Assembly: GCA_951230915.1 (NCBI GenBank)
Contig: OX579639.1
Coordinates: 11,284,001 to 11,348,000, forward strand
Reading direction: 5' to 3'
DNA from: Antitrichia curtipendula
Lineage: Eukaryota; Streptophyta; Bryopsida; Hypnales; Leucodontaceae
Length of the DNA: 64,000 bases
Below the pieces are notes generated by a model that saw only the letters and a list, made by a program, of their open reading frames with translations, ran no database searches and was not told the DNA's origin. The position numbers and the translations under genes were made by a program. Position 1 is the stretch's first letter. Each line of letters opens with the position of its first letter. Shown here piece after piece: positions 13,109 through 23,757 of the stretch.

Positions 13109-14364
13109 TACTTTCAGTTGACTTGTGCCGGATGAACAGTTCCGATATTCATATGAGTAGTTGAGCATAGTATATAGAAGTATAAAAGTATTTAGTGAAT
13201 ATAGAAGTGAGGATGTACGCGTGCAGACTGTATAATATATATGCAATATCAATGTATGACAATATAAATGAAATTGAATATACTTTTTGAAATTCCTTAG
13301 TACATTTTTAATTTTCAATTGCCAATAATTACAATCTTCTGTGGTAGTGAACATATGTAGGACTGGAATGAAAATGGTAATACTTGTTGTTGATGGATGT
13401 TGGTTTGGTCACTGGCAAGGTTGTGGGACAAATTGTATGATCTACCAAATATCAATGTAATAGAAAAATGTAATTTCAGTAGATGTTTTGGAAGTTATCT
13501 TTCAAACTTAACCCCTAAGGCCCTAAAGTCCCAAAGTCCTTGCGGAGGACTCTTGTGATTTGGGGTAGGCTTGTGTGATCTCAATTTTTCACATGATGAT
13601 TTGAATTTTTTTTTTGAAGATAAGAAATAAGATTAGTTTTTTGGAAATATAATTTTTATTTCAATCAATGTCTGGGAGGAAAAGTTATGCCACTCAAAGA
13701 AACTCAAAGGGCAACCCAAATAAATTTACAAAAAATTGAAATTTTCCAATTTTTAATATTTTCCTTAAAGATTGTATTTTTGTCTACATTTGAAGCTTTT
13801 ATTCATTGTATTTGGACTAGAAGTGAGAAAGTTTTGAACAATCTTGTTTAGGAGGCAATCTAAGGCAATTTAGGCATCTTCTTAAAAAAATAACTTATAG
13901 AGTTCATTTTTGAACTCAATTTTCACAATTTTTCCTCACAAAATGTTGAATATGGTTAACTTTTCTTGCTAGAATAATTGCAATCTTAGGATTATTGAGT
14001 TTCAATTCCATCTCAAAGCTATGAATGGTTTAGTTTTCCCTTCAATTCTGAACGTACTTCTACTTAATAATTTGTTAATGAGTGAAAATGAGGTGTTTTT
14101 TTGTTGAATTTTGTTCCTTAGATTTTCAACTTAGTTCTTCAACATAAAAAAATATAAAATCAAAATCATTAGTGCAAAGATTTTAAATTAAAAAGATTCA
14201 AAGTCAAAAAATCTAGTCAATGAAGGTGCAAAAACAACTTGTTTTTTTAAGGGGGGACTATTTAGAAATTGTTCCTATGCTGTTTTTTCCACCCTTCAAA
14301 CCCTTAAACGCAATCATGACCATCGAAGACCAAATGGTAAATTGTATGACACAATCCCATTGTC
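13109..14364. other. AT-rich non-coding stretch
   Basis: No gene is visible. At 13508 lies a short CCTAAAGTCCCAAAGTCC motif that recurs after the transposase (20065) and the RING gene (47960) of element A. Confidence 0.4.
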
Positions 14365-14734
14365 TACCATGACGTCCATCCGTCCGTCAAATCTAGCGGA
14401 TGGATGGGCAGACGGGTGGCAGATGACAACGTAGATAGGACAAACGGGCGCAGTTAGGGCGGATGGTGAGTCCAACTGCAATCCAATCGTCGGATCCAGT
14501 GGACGCCACACAATCTGTGCAATTATGGCCACTGGATTTGGTGGACAAGCAAGCAGATGGTCGGACAAAGACAATTGATTCGGATAGCAAGTGCTTATGC
14601 ACTCCGTCCGCCTCTGCGATTTTAGGCAATTTTTTTTACCTAAATCCAATAGAATCCAAAAATGCAAATGTCACGAGACGTCCTAGGGGTAGCAGATGCT
14701 GGACGACAGATGTCCAAATGTCCAGACAGACCTG
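14365..14734. repeat. Decayed GTCCGTCC/GGACGG array
   Basis: GTCCATCCGTCCGTC, GGATGGATGGGCAGACGGG, GGATCCAGTGGACG and GTCCAGACAGACC are scattered through a GC-rich island in AT-rich surroundings. The motifs match the arrays of element A but are degraded. The segment ends at 14734 in a sequence whose complement, CAGGTCTGTC, resembles the CAGGGTTGTC terminus, so it may be the worn right end of element D. No duplication supports that. Confidence 0.45.
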
Positions 14735-15839
14735 CACCAATATAATGACTTTTTGATATTGCCACAAATCAAAAGGAAAAGTTCTAATTTTAATCTCTCT
14801 CCAATGATTTCTAGGAAAGATGAATCTTGGAGAATAAAGAAAATCAAATGAGAAATTGTTATACCATTATAATTCATTATTTTGTACTTTTAAATCCACT
14901 TGATAATAATACACCGATAAGATGTTAACCCCTAAATTGTCATTGTCTTCCTAGGGGGCAAAGTAGATTTTGTTGAGGCTTATTAAAATATTAATTTTGG
15001 GTAAAAAATTTTGAAACCTTCTTATAAGATAGAATAACTTATTGGATTTTGGGGAATGTAACTTTTATTTTAATTGGTGCCCAAGAATAAGAGTAATTCC
15101 CTAAGAAGCTTAGAATTGAAGTACTAGGTAGACAAAAAACAATCCACAAAAACTTTACTTTAAATTTTTTTTTTAAATTCTCATATATTTTTGTTCTTGT
15201 CTACATGAAATGATTTGATTCATTTCATTTTAATATATGATGTGAAGGTTATGGAGCATCTTGTTTTGCAGGCAATTGTAGTTTTTTTTTTAAGAAATTA
15301 GGTATAGGATTCATTACTGGGCTTAATTTTCAAAAATATTCAAAACAAATCATTTCACAGAATGAAACTAGATTGTTAGATTAATCTCACTATAGTAATT
15401 AGTGGATTTTAATTCCATCTTCCATCTTATAGCTATTAATGCTTTAGTTTTTTCCTCTATGATGTACCCTCTTCTAGTCTTCTACTTACAAATTACTTTT
15501 ATAGAATGAGAACCACATTACAATCTAAAATCTTATTAATCCTATTATTTCAACTCAATTTTGGATGATGAAGTTTTTAATACAAGATCTATAGTGCAAG
15601 TTTTTCAAGTTAAAAAGATGCATATTTTCTTAAACTAGTTTGCCACTGTGCCAAAAAACATGATTCTTTCACTTTGAACGCATTTATCTTACAATCTATG
15701 TAGTCAAATTGTTTGAAATTTTTTCCACACATTCTTATATTATTATATTGTGAGATCCTATGGTTGTATATGAAAAAATACCATCTGCATTTTTTTTGTT
15801 TTTTGCACAAAAAATGGCAGTTTTGAGCATTTTTTGACA
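14735..15839. other. AT-rich stretch with one dispersed-repeat copy
   Basis: There is no gene. At about 15655-15735 the complement of this strand matches the 3'-flank repeat found at 20180-20270 and 48100-48170 (the AAAAATTT...GTTTGACC...GATTGAAAG...GCATTCAAA block), in opposite orientation. Confidence 0.45.
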
Positions 15840-16036
15840 ATTCCAAAATTTGGCCCCTAGACCACATGTCGCCCCCAAACCAGAGATTGCCCCAAGACCA
15901 CAGGTCGTCATGAATTTGGAACCTACACTTGCCCTTCGACCAAAAGTCGCCCTAAATTTGGGACCCGTAGTTGCCCCCAGATCCGTGGTTGCCCTTATTG
16001 TCAAACTCACAATTGCCCATGATGATGCTAGCCATG
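15840..16036. repeat. Degenerate GTCGCCCC/GTTGCCCC array left of element A
   Basis: Units such as GTCGCCCCCAAACC, ATTGCCCCAAGACC, GTCGCCCTAAATTTGG and GTTGCCCCCAGATCC follow one another at roughly 30-40 bp. It resembles a worn promoter or subterminal array of an older element into which A inserted. Confidence 0.4.
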
Positions 16037-16039
16037 TCA

Positions 16040-16057
16040 CTCTTAAGCAGGGTTGTC
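16040..16057. other. Target duplication and left terminus of element A
   Basis: CTCTTAAG (16040-16047) is followed by CAGGGTTGTC (16048-16057). Continuing inward are CCGGACGTGACG and its near complement CACGTCCGG, a palindromic subterminal motif. Confidence 0.9.
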
Positions 16058-16075
16058 TATCCGGACGTGACGTGG

Positions 16076-16545
16076 GCTTTTCACGTCCGGATGTCATGAC
16101 GCGTCCGTCCTGACGCGTCACAGCCCGTCGCCGATACTGACGGGACCATCTGGAGCGCGGATGAAGTCTGTCCATTCTGCGACGACGTCGGGCCGTCTCC
16201 TGGACGGTGACTCCGTCGCCAAATGGACATCCGTCTCTTGGATGGAGAGCCCGTTTGTGGACGAAGAGGCCGTCCGCTGGACGGTAACCCGTCCGCTAGA
16301 CGGAGAGTCCGTCGCTGGACGGCAAGCCCTCCGCTCGACGGTAAGCCGTCCGCTGGACGGAGAGTCCGTCATTGGACGGCAAGCCGTCCCCTAGACGGAG
16401 AGCCCGTCTCTGGACGGAATTCTCGTCTCCAGGACGGTAATCCGTCCCTTGGACGGCCTCTCCGTCCTCTGGACGGGAAACCGTCCCGTCCCCTGGACCG
16501 GAATATTACAGGACGTGACAATCGCCCCTTGGACGGTTTCGTTGG
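16076..16545. repeat. Element A array upstream of the transposase (about 18-19 bp unit)
   Basis: The unit is close to CCGTCCGCTGGACGGTAA, a short palindrome (CCGTCC...GGACGG) with a variable spacer, repeated over 20 times. It is both the left subterminal region and the sequence directly upstream of the transposase TATA box. Frames stay open through it on both strands because of the repeat, not because it is coding. Confidence 0.85.
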
Positions 16546-16631
16546 CAAGGCTGCGGGTTTAGGGTGCACCCCATCAGCCGTCACTCCGTCTAGCTGGGTT
16601 TAGGATTTAGGGTTTTAGGGAGGGCTTCAAG

Positions 16632-16645
16632 GTATATATTAAGGA
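16632..16645 (+). promoter_or_regulatory. TATA box of the element A transposase
   Basis: GTATATATTAAGG begins about 225 bp before the transposase ATG and about 90 bp after the array. A pyrimidine-rich stretch ending GGTGCAG at about 16828 could be a splice acceptor, so the 5' leader may contain an intron. Confidence 0.55.
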
Positions 16646-16857
16646 CTTCTGCCTATTCAAGATTACTTTCCTTTGCTGATTTTGCCTTTCATGACTTGGT
16701 TGGAGTACAACCATTGCGGTAGAGCGAAGTCCAAGAAGAGTGTGTTGTGGTGGCACTTGTTGTGAGAGCAACAAGTGTTGTTTCCACATCACATTTCAAA
16801 CAGAATACTAATCTTTTTTTTGGTGCAGGGGCAGGTAAAGGAGGACAGATAAGAGCA

Positions 16858-19800
16858 ATGGGTGGAGCAAGATCACAGTGGGAACCTTGGTACACACTAC
16901 GGCCAGATGGAAAAGTTGTTTGCAAGTTTTGCGAAGCTTTGCTAAGCTGTCGAAAGGATCGGTTGCTTTTCCATTTGGGATATAGACAAAATGACACCCT
17001 CCTTGGAGTGAGAGCGTGCACTAAAGTCAATGCAGCCGTGAAGGTAATGTTTTTTAATTGTGGAGGACATATACCTACGGACACTTCGCACAGAACTGGA
17101 CGCGACGTGGAAGTGACATCACCATCAACGATACTACCAAGTGTAGTACGTGGTGAGCAACAACATGATGCTTCAATCTCGGCAAACGATGGAGGAGAAA
17201 ACACTGGGGGGCAAAGCTCTCAAGTACGATCATCGGAGGCGCCCAACCCTAGTTTGATCCACAGTCGATCAATGAGGCAACTGTCTCTACAAGAAGGACT
17301 GAACGCATCAAACAAGTAAGTACTTGACAAGAATTGGGCTAAGTTTTTCTACGAAGCCAATATACCATTCAATGTAGTGAGGCATCCTGCTTTTCTGGAT
17401 GCAGTGAAATTAACATCGGAATCAAGAGTTGGCTACAAACCTCCAACGTACCATGCACTTCGTACAAAGCTCATAAAATCTACAAAAGACGAAGTGGCAG
17501 CAATTGTAGCAGAGAAGACGAGGGCACCAATCCACAAATATGGCGTTACAATATGCTCTGATGGATGGGACAACGTTACACTTCGACCATTGATGAATGT
17601 CATGTTGGCATGTACAAGTGGAGAGGTTTTTCTTGGATCGATAGACACAACAGGCGAATGCAAAGATGCTACTTACGTGGCTAATTGCATGGGTGATTAC
17701 ATTGACGAGGTAGGGGCACAGAACGTGTTACAAGTTTGTACAAACAATGCAGCAAACATGTTGGCCGCTGGCGCTCTGTTACTTCGTAGATTTCCACACA
17801 TATATTTTCAAGGGTGTTCAGCACATGCACTTGACCTTCTACTTGAAGATTGGGGAAAACAAGATTGGATTACAAGTATGGTCAAGAAAGCCAAGTCAAT
17901 TGTGAAATACATTCGAACGCATCACATGCCACTTGCAATCTTTCGACGACATTCTCCTAATCACGTTTTGAAAAATCCCGTTCAAACACGCTTTGCTACC
18001 ATGTTCCTCATGATCGAACGTTTGGTGGAGGTGAGGGAAGTGATAGAATTGACAGTCTACGATCCGCAGTGGAATGAGTACACGCGGAGATTGGCATCCA
18101 ATCAAAAGCAAAGAAAAGCTAACGATGTGCGACGATATGTGCGAACGGATGAATTTTGGAGGAAATGTTTGAACTTTGTGCACATAGTGGAGCCCGTGTT
18201 GATTGCTCTTCGAGAGTTTGATGGCAAGCACCCGTGCTTAGATAAGGCATGGCTTGTAATGAAAAAGGTGGAAAAACATGTTTTATCTTTGGAGGATCCA
18301 TCATTTTCATTAGAGCGGAGATATGCAATTTCCGCCACCGATGATTTCTACAAGCGCTGGGACATGCTCAGGACTGATTTGCATTACGCTGGGGCTCTAT
18401 TGAATCCCTTTTTACTTGACGAAGTCATGCTAATGGATGATAATGAGGCAAGAGAAGCCATACTGAGAGTTTTGCGCAAATTGGTTGTTGGAGATCAAGC
18501 ATTTACTTCAGTTTTGTCTGAGTACCAAGCATTTAGAGATCGGCGAGGCATTTTCGGTGGACTTCCTGATGTAAACGCCTTGAATTTGCAACCTCACGAA
18601 TGGTGGGACCTTCTCGGAGCCGGTGCTCGTACACTTTCACCGATTGCCAGAAAGATCCTCGCGCAAGTGTGTTCTGCATCATCCTGTGAACGCAATTGGA
18701 GCATGTATTCGTTTGTCCACAACAAATCACGCAATAGATTGACATCAGAGCGTGCTGAGGAATTGGTTTACATTTATACCAATTCCAAGACTCTTAGAGA
18801 AAGGGCTGCAGCAAATCCGACAAGGTGGTATACTGAAAACATGATGTCAGAGGATTTCATGACAGATGAATCTGATGGTCTAGACCGTGGTTCGGTTCTC
18901 TCTGATCCCAATGATGACGATTCAGATGATAGTTCCAATGACGACAATGAGCCACCGTTTGATAGATTTTGTGGGGCGGGAGGAGTGCGTCCTCTAATTG
19001 ATGCATCCGTATTTGACTTTGAAGAGGGGGATAACAATGACAATGACTACGAGGGACATCAAGGAAGTCCACCACGAATGCCACAAACGTGGAATGCTGG
19101 GCCAAGTGAGGGCAATACAAACGAGGACGTTGTGGCACCGAGACCACTAAGTCTAGACCCTATGGATGTACAAGTTGATGCCACAATAGAAAGAGATGGT
19201 GTTGACGTTCAAAGAGGACGTGAAGAAGACGTAGTAGTACCACCGTCATTGCCCATGAGGACCACCCGCAGTGAAGGGCCCCCTCAAGGTGGAGAAGCAC
19301 ATATGGCCCCTCCAAATCGAGTCTCGGTTGCACAAAGGCAAATGCCAATATTGGAAAATCTACAAATCCAAAGTTCATCAAGGCCGTCTAGTTCCGACGG
19401 CCGTCCACACGAACCAACTTCGTCGATAGGTACACGATTGGCTGGTATGGTGTCACAGTGTGTGACTAGAAATACGACTTCATTGCGGCCACCTGTACAT
19501 GCCAATAATCGAGGGAAGCGTCCACGACCACAAGGTACTACTAGTGAACGTGTAAGTAGTAGAACGCGTAGAAGGCTGAGGAGGGAAGAAGCGGCTTCCC
19601 AACCATTTTCAAGAGAAGTTCAAACAGGAGGACCCAATACAGATGGCATTATGGACGCAATAGGCCAACGACCTCTTCGGACGTTGTCTTCTATAGCTCG
19701 ACCACAACGAAACCGCAATTCCGAGGCCTCCAGTGAAAGTGGTAGTGCAACATCCAATGATGATGGTGAATCCATCGGTGGTACTATAGGTGAAGATGGT

Positions 19801-19938
19801 GAGGTTCCAGGAGATAGTGATTACAGGGGGCCGGTGCCTCGACAAGGTCCACTCGAAGAAATGGGTGGTAGTGAACCAATAGTACAAGAAGCAAATGCAA
19901 ATACTTCTATGCGCATTCTTAGGCATGGAAGACATTGA
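16858..19938 (+). pseudogene. hAT transposase of element A (one in-frame stop, catalytic Asp changed)
   Basis: The 1026-codon frame encodes a BED-type zinc finger near residues 10-50 (WEPWY, then CxxC and HLGY), the DDE core, and the hAT dimerisation region (CSASSCERNWSMYSFVHNKS, about residues 605-630). A low-complexity acidic, then basic, tail of about 350 residues follows. The ATG at 16858 is chosen because MGGARSQWEPWY aligns with the start of the B protein. TAA at 17317-17319 (codon 154) interrupts it where B and C have Lys/Arg or Gln-like residues. GTAAGT overlaps this stop, but an intron here would remove a conserved block, so I reject splicing. The second catalytic Asp (TDNAAN in B) is TNNAAN here (codon AAC at 17743-17745). 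A cut-and-paste enzyme in origin, probably inactive now. Confidence 0.9.
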
Positions 19939-21258
19939 ATGTTTTTGAAAAGACAATAGGGTCTTCATGTTTTCAAATGCAATGGTTTTAGCGGCTCAAT
20001 ACCTTGCATATTGAAATCAGCATTACTATGACTTTTGTTCCTTTCATTCTCATAGAACTGTTTACCCCTAAAGTCCCGAAGTCATTACACAAAAAAACCG
20101 CAAAATTGTCTTTTCTCTTGCATTTGCCTCAACATACGGAAAAAATGTTTTTTACAACATCTAACCGTAAGATCTTATACTTCACATGTTTTTTATCACG
20201 TGGTAAAAATTTCATGAAGTTTGACCGAATAGATTGAAAGATATTAGCATTCAAATTTGGAAAAACTAGCTTTCTGAATGCTAGCTTTGCAATTTCAGAT
20301 TAACTTTCACTGAGTGTGATTTATGGAAAATTGGGCCTTCGGGGCACTATTGTTTTTGAATTATTTTTTTGAATATTCAAGAATCGAGGTCAAAATTTGA
20401 AAGAATTATTGCAATTGGAAACTATGTTTGCAATCCAAATAATACAGTGTGGTGTTTTTTTCATGTATGTTTTCTTTTTTTCAAATTTCATTAAAATTAA
20501 AATTATAAAACTGTGTTTTGTGTTCATTCATTCATTTATGGCCCCAGTTTCAGATTATTCTCATACATATTATAATTGATAAAATTTGATTTCCATGTTT
20601 AGCTTTATAAAATCACAATAAAATCAATTTTCCATTGAATTTTCTGGAAAAAAAAAAGCATAAATAGAAAATGAATTCTTACGTATGTTGAAAAATATTA
20701 AAATATTATGCTGATTTTCAATAAAAATATAAATTTGGTTTGATAGTCAAATTTGACTTCAAGCTTTTCTTTGTGGTTGTTTACTAGTTTTGGGCATGAA
20801 AAATTAAATAAACAATTGAAAATTTTTCTGACTAGAAATCTCTATTGATATTTGTACCTCTTGTAAAAAACTAAAAATTTAGAATCTCTTGAATTGTTTT
20901 TTCTATTTTTACTTATTTATGGCATGAAGTGCAACAAAAATGTTGACAATTACAATTTTGCACAAAACTAATTGAAATTTCTTGTAGTGATATACAATTC
21001 AAAGTTTTTAGTACTAAAGATATAAGATGTGTGTTTACACGCAATTTAAATGATAAAGTTAGGGAAGACAAGAATTTTTTTACAACTCAATGTTTAGGTA
21101 AAATACGTTTATAACTTTATATAAACCAAAATGAGTACAAAATGCATTGAAGCCACAAAGTGTGCTACATTGCTATGGATGTCCTCAAGCCCATACTATA
21201 ATAACCGCATGTACTAAGTGAACACTAATTTTGCAACTACATGGTAATACACTATTAT
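19939..21258. other. Non-coding spacer between transposase and kinase genes of A
   Basis: The 20040-20280 part repeats at 47950-48170. The 20280-21000 part has an inverted, diverged copy at about 52925-53640 beside the element E remnant. The two genes here converge, so this is a shared 3' region. No gene is seen. Confidence 0.5.
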
Positions 21259-22920
21259 CTAATCTTCATTGTGCGCCTGCTCTTCTTGAAGGTCTTGTTC
21301 TTTGCGGGCCTCGCGGTAGCAATCCATGGGTGGTGTCCAAAACGTTGGAGCACCACTTAGACGTTGCACGACTCCAGTCATCGAGCGTCGTTGTAGTGGC
21401 TCCGCCTTGCACAATTCACCCAACATGGTTTGAAACGTACCAAATGCCGTAAGGTCCGGAATCATATCTACATTTCCACGATCTTTTTTCCATACCTTCA
21501 TAGCCAATTTCCCTATGGAGTATCTGTCCGTGTGTATACTAACACACGGTGGCTTAACCCTGCGAGTAGGAGATGATGAAGTTCCTGTCTCTCCAATCAA
21601 GTACATCAACTCAGGAGCCACCCACCAACGTTGCGCTCGGGTTGCCTGAAATTTCCTTGGACAATTGAATTGGTAAAGAGAAGGGGTTTCTTCGTTGATG
21701 CGGCTACCCATTCCCCAATCACATAGACCAATCCACACGGTTCTTCCATCATCATTCGGAAAATGAAGCATAATGTTCTCCGGTGTGATGTCGTTGTGCA
21801 ATACAGAGCACTGTTGCACTGCATCCACAATGCAAATCATCGCCCACGCAAGTTCAGTGTGCTTGCGTCTATATGCCATGAGTCGTTTGGCTTCTTGCAT
21901 TGATTGGGGAGTTGCATGGTAAGCCAACTCCCCAATTTCATCTGGATCTCGGTTCTTCTCATCAAGGGTAAACATGGCGCCGAGAGTACCGCCATTCCAC
22001 CATTGCGAATAACACTCCATGGTCATGTCATTTATAGCAAAGAATTTGATGACCCCTGGATGCTCGCACGGACATACCAATGCCTCGATGGACAACTTCT
22101 CCCTGGACTTCTTCAATTCATCCACACGCAAGGCTGACTTCCCAGCTAATTCCATATTCTCGGGAATATGTTTTGAATTTTGAACACATACTTTGCGCAC
22201 CCTTCCATGCCCCCTTTGTTTGCTATGGCCAGACAAAGGAACCACCACCACTCCTCTTTCAAGGAAAACCACTCCTCCTGCAGCTTGTTGACCAAAGGCC
22301 AAGTTCTGACTTCGTTGAAACCACGGAGCGGAACGGATGTTGCTTGAAGACAATCCACGCACTGCATCATGCCACCAATACACCTTCTTGTGCAACAAAC
22401 TCAATGCTTGTTGTTTGGGCACTACACTCTTCTCAAAGCCTTTTATTTTTTCCACAACTTGGGCAAGGTTGAAGATACACGTTTGCACTTGTGACTCCAA
22501 CCAATGATCGAAGCATTCTTTCGTGCGGTCTTCATGCCACTCATTTGCGCTCATTGTTGTCCAGAACATGTGGTGGAACTTTTGTTTAATTTTATCCACT
22601 CCCTGTAATCCGCATGAGATGTATGTTGAGTTCAACTGCAAAATCGAATACTGATCAAAAAATTCCAACGCCACTTCATGCAGTTTGCGCGTTGCACCCT
22701 TGCTTGGCCACTTCTCCGGATTTGTAGCCTTGTGCCTCCTTCGTTGTTTTTTCTTCCCCTTCGAAGACTCTCCGCCCCCCACAGCAGCTACAGACCCTTC
22801 TGCAGCTACGGCCTCTGAAACGGGCTCTGGTGATTCCGCATCCGGGTCCGTAACCGGTGCATCTCCAACACCTGTCCACCAATCATCAACTTTTCTCTTC
22901 GAGAAATCGCGACCAGCCAT
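21259..22920 (-). CDS. Protein-kinase-like cargo protein of element A
   Basis: The 553-residue frame is intact. The start MAGRDFSK at 22920 is preferred over upstream codons because the B homologue also begins MAG. Residues 1-70 are acidic then basic (KGKKKQRRRHK, a possible nuclear signal). Residues 75-180 form a helical domain shared with B and D. The kinase-like domain starts near 230 with a glycine-loop-like RGHGRVRKV (237-244), AGK with Lys261, a catalytic loop HNDITPEN (H375, D377, N382), DWG in place of DFG (401-403), APE (435-437) and D465 in the position of the conserved helix-F Asp. All catalytic positions are therefore present, which argues for phosphotransfer, although HND and DWG are unusual. 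Ser/Thr or Tyr choice and substrate are unknown. Its promoter array and TATA lie at 23121-23757. Confidence 0.85.
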   Translation of the reverse strand: MAGRDFSKRKVDDWWTGVGDAPVTDPDAESPEPVSEAVAAEGSVAAVGGGESSKGKKKQRRRHKATNPEKWPSKGATRKLHEVALEFFDQYSILQLNSTYISCGLQGVDKIKQKFHHMFWTTMSANEWHEDRTKECFDHWLESQVQTCIFNLAQVVEKIKGFEKSVVPKQQALSLLHKKVYWWHDAVRGLSSSNIRSAPWFQRSQNLAFGQQAAGGVVFLERGVVVVPLSGHSKQRGHGRVRKVCVQNSKHIPENMELAGKSALRVDELKKSREKLSIEALVCPCEHPGVIKFFAINDMTMECYSQWWNGGTLGAMFTLDEKNRDPDEIGELAYHATPQSMQEAKRLMAYRRKHTELAWAMICIVDAVQQCSVLHNDITPENIMLHFPNDDGRTVWIGLCDWGMGSRINEETPSLYQFNCPRKFQATRAQRWWVAPELMYLIGETGTSSSPTRRVKPPCVSIHTDRYSIGKLAMKVWKKDRGNVDMIPDLTAFGTFQTMLGELCKAEPLQRRSMTGVVQRLSGAPTFWTPPMDCYREARKEQDLQEEQAHNED

Positions 22921-23120
22921 TGTGACAGTAACAAGTAACAAATAATCAAAATCAAAGGAATTAGGAATTCGTCTTCCACAAAGTGAATAACCGCCCCCCT
23001 TATTCCTCAAAACAGCCTCTACCCAGCACCCGCGCTCGCAAGCAAGGACTGCAACCAATCCAAGACAAGAGAGCACCGTCAGAGTAGGAGAGACTGTGGC
23101 GAAAGTACCCTAAAAACAGT

Positions 23121-23130
23121 CTTATATACC
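23121..23130 (-). promoter_or_regulatory. TATA box of the element A kinase gene
   Basis: GGTATATAAG on the minus strand lies about 200 bp before the ATG and about 210 bp downstream of the array that starts at 23344. Confidence 0.55.
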
Positions 23131-23343
23131 CATTTCACGTGGGCGGGGTGAACTGACCCCCTCGCTCGGCCCTTCGGGCCGACCTTGTTTTCCGCACCAT
23201 TCCTTTTTTGCAAATTCTGAATTCATAAAGACCCCTAATTAGTTCAATCACATCAAATAATAACCCTGGATCGGCCGAAAATAGAGGGCTTTTTTTTACA
23301 TGCACCCCTGGTAAAGCCGAACGAGGGGGTCAATCCACCCCAA

Positions 23344-23757
23344 TCATTCACGTCGACGGATAGGTCGTCGAGAGGACGGACAGAGCGTCCAGGGCCGTCC
23401 AAGGCGTCCAGAGGACAGGAAGGCCGTCCAGAAGGACAAGCCGTCCAGGGGCCAAGCCGTCCAGCCCGCGGACTGGCCGTCGAGAGGACGGGAAGGCCGT
23501 CCAGGGGGGGAGACCGTCCAGCCCACGGACTGGCCGTCGAGAGGACGGGAAGGCCGTCCACGGGGGGAGACCGTCCAGCCTGCGGTTTTAGGCCTGAGGA
23601 CGGGACGGCCGCGGACTGGCCGTCCAGGGGGCCAAGCCATCCAGCCCGCGAACTGGCCGTCGAGAGGACGGGAAGACTTTCGAGAGACGGGAAGGCCGTC
23701 GAGAGGACGGGAAGGCCGTTGAGAGGGCGGGAAGGTCGTCGAGCGGGCCATTCAAAA
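23344..23757. repeat. Element A array upstream of the kinase gene
   Basis: Repeated GGCCGTCGAGAGGACGGGAA and CCGTCCAGCCCGCGGACTGG units, built on the same CCGTCC/GGACGG core as the other arrays of A. It is GC-rich in AT-rich surroundings. Frames stay open across it as an artefact. Confidence 0.8.

Noticed and set aside
13416..13437. Possible left terminus of element E (CAAGGTTGT ... GGACAAATTGT)
   Set aside because: It resembles the worn right end at 54793, but the flanking 8 bp (GTCACTGG and GGTCCAAC) do not match and the spacing differs by about 5 bp.
17313..17340. An intron beginning GTAAGT that would remove the stop in the A transposase
   Set aside because: Codons on both sides align without a gap to the B and C proteins, so an intron would delete conserved residues.
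22080..22472. A 130-residue plus-strand frame
   Set aside because: Antisense shadow of the kinase-like gene of element A.
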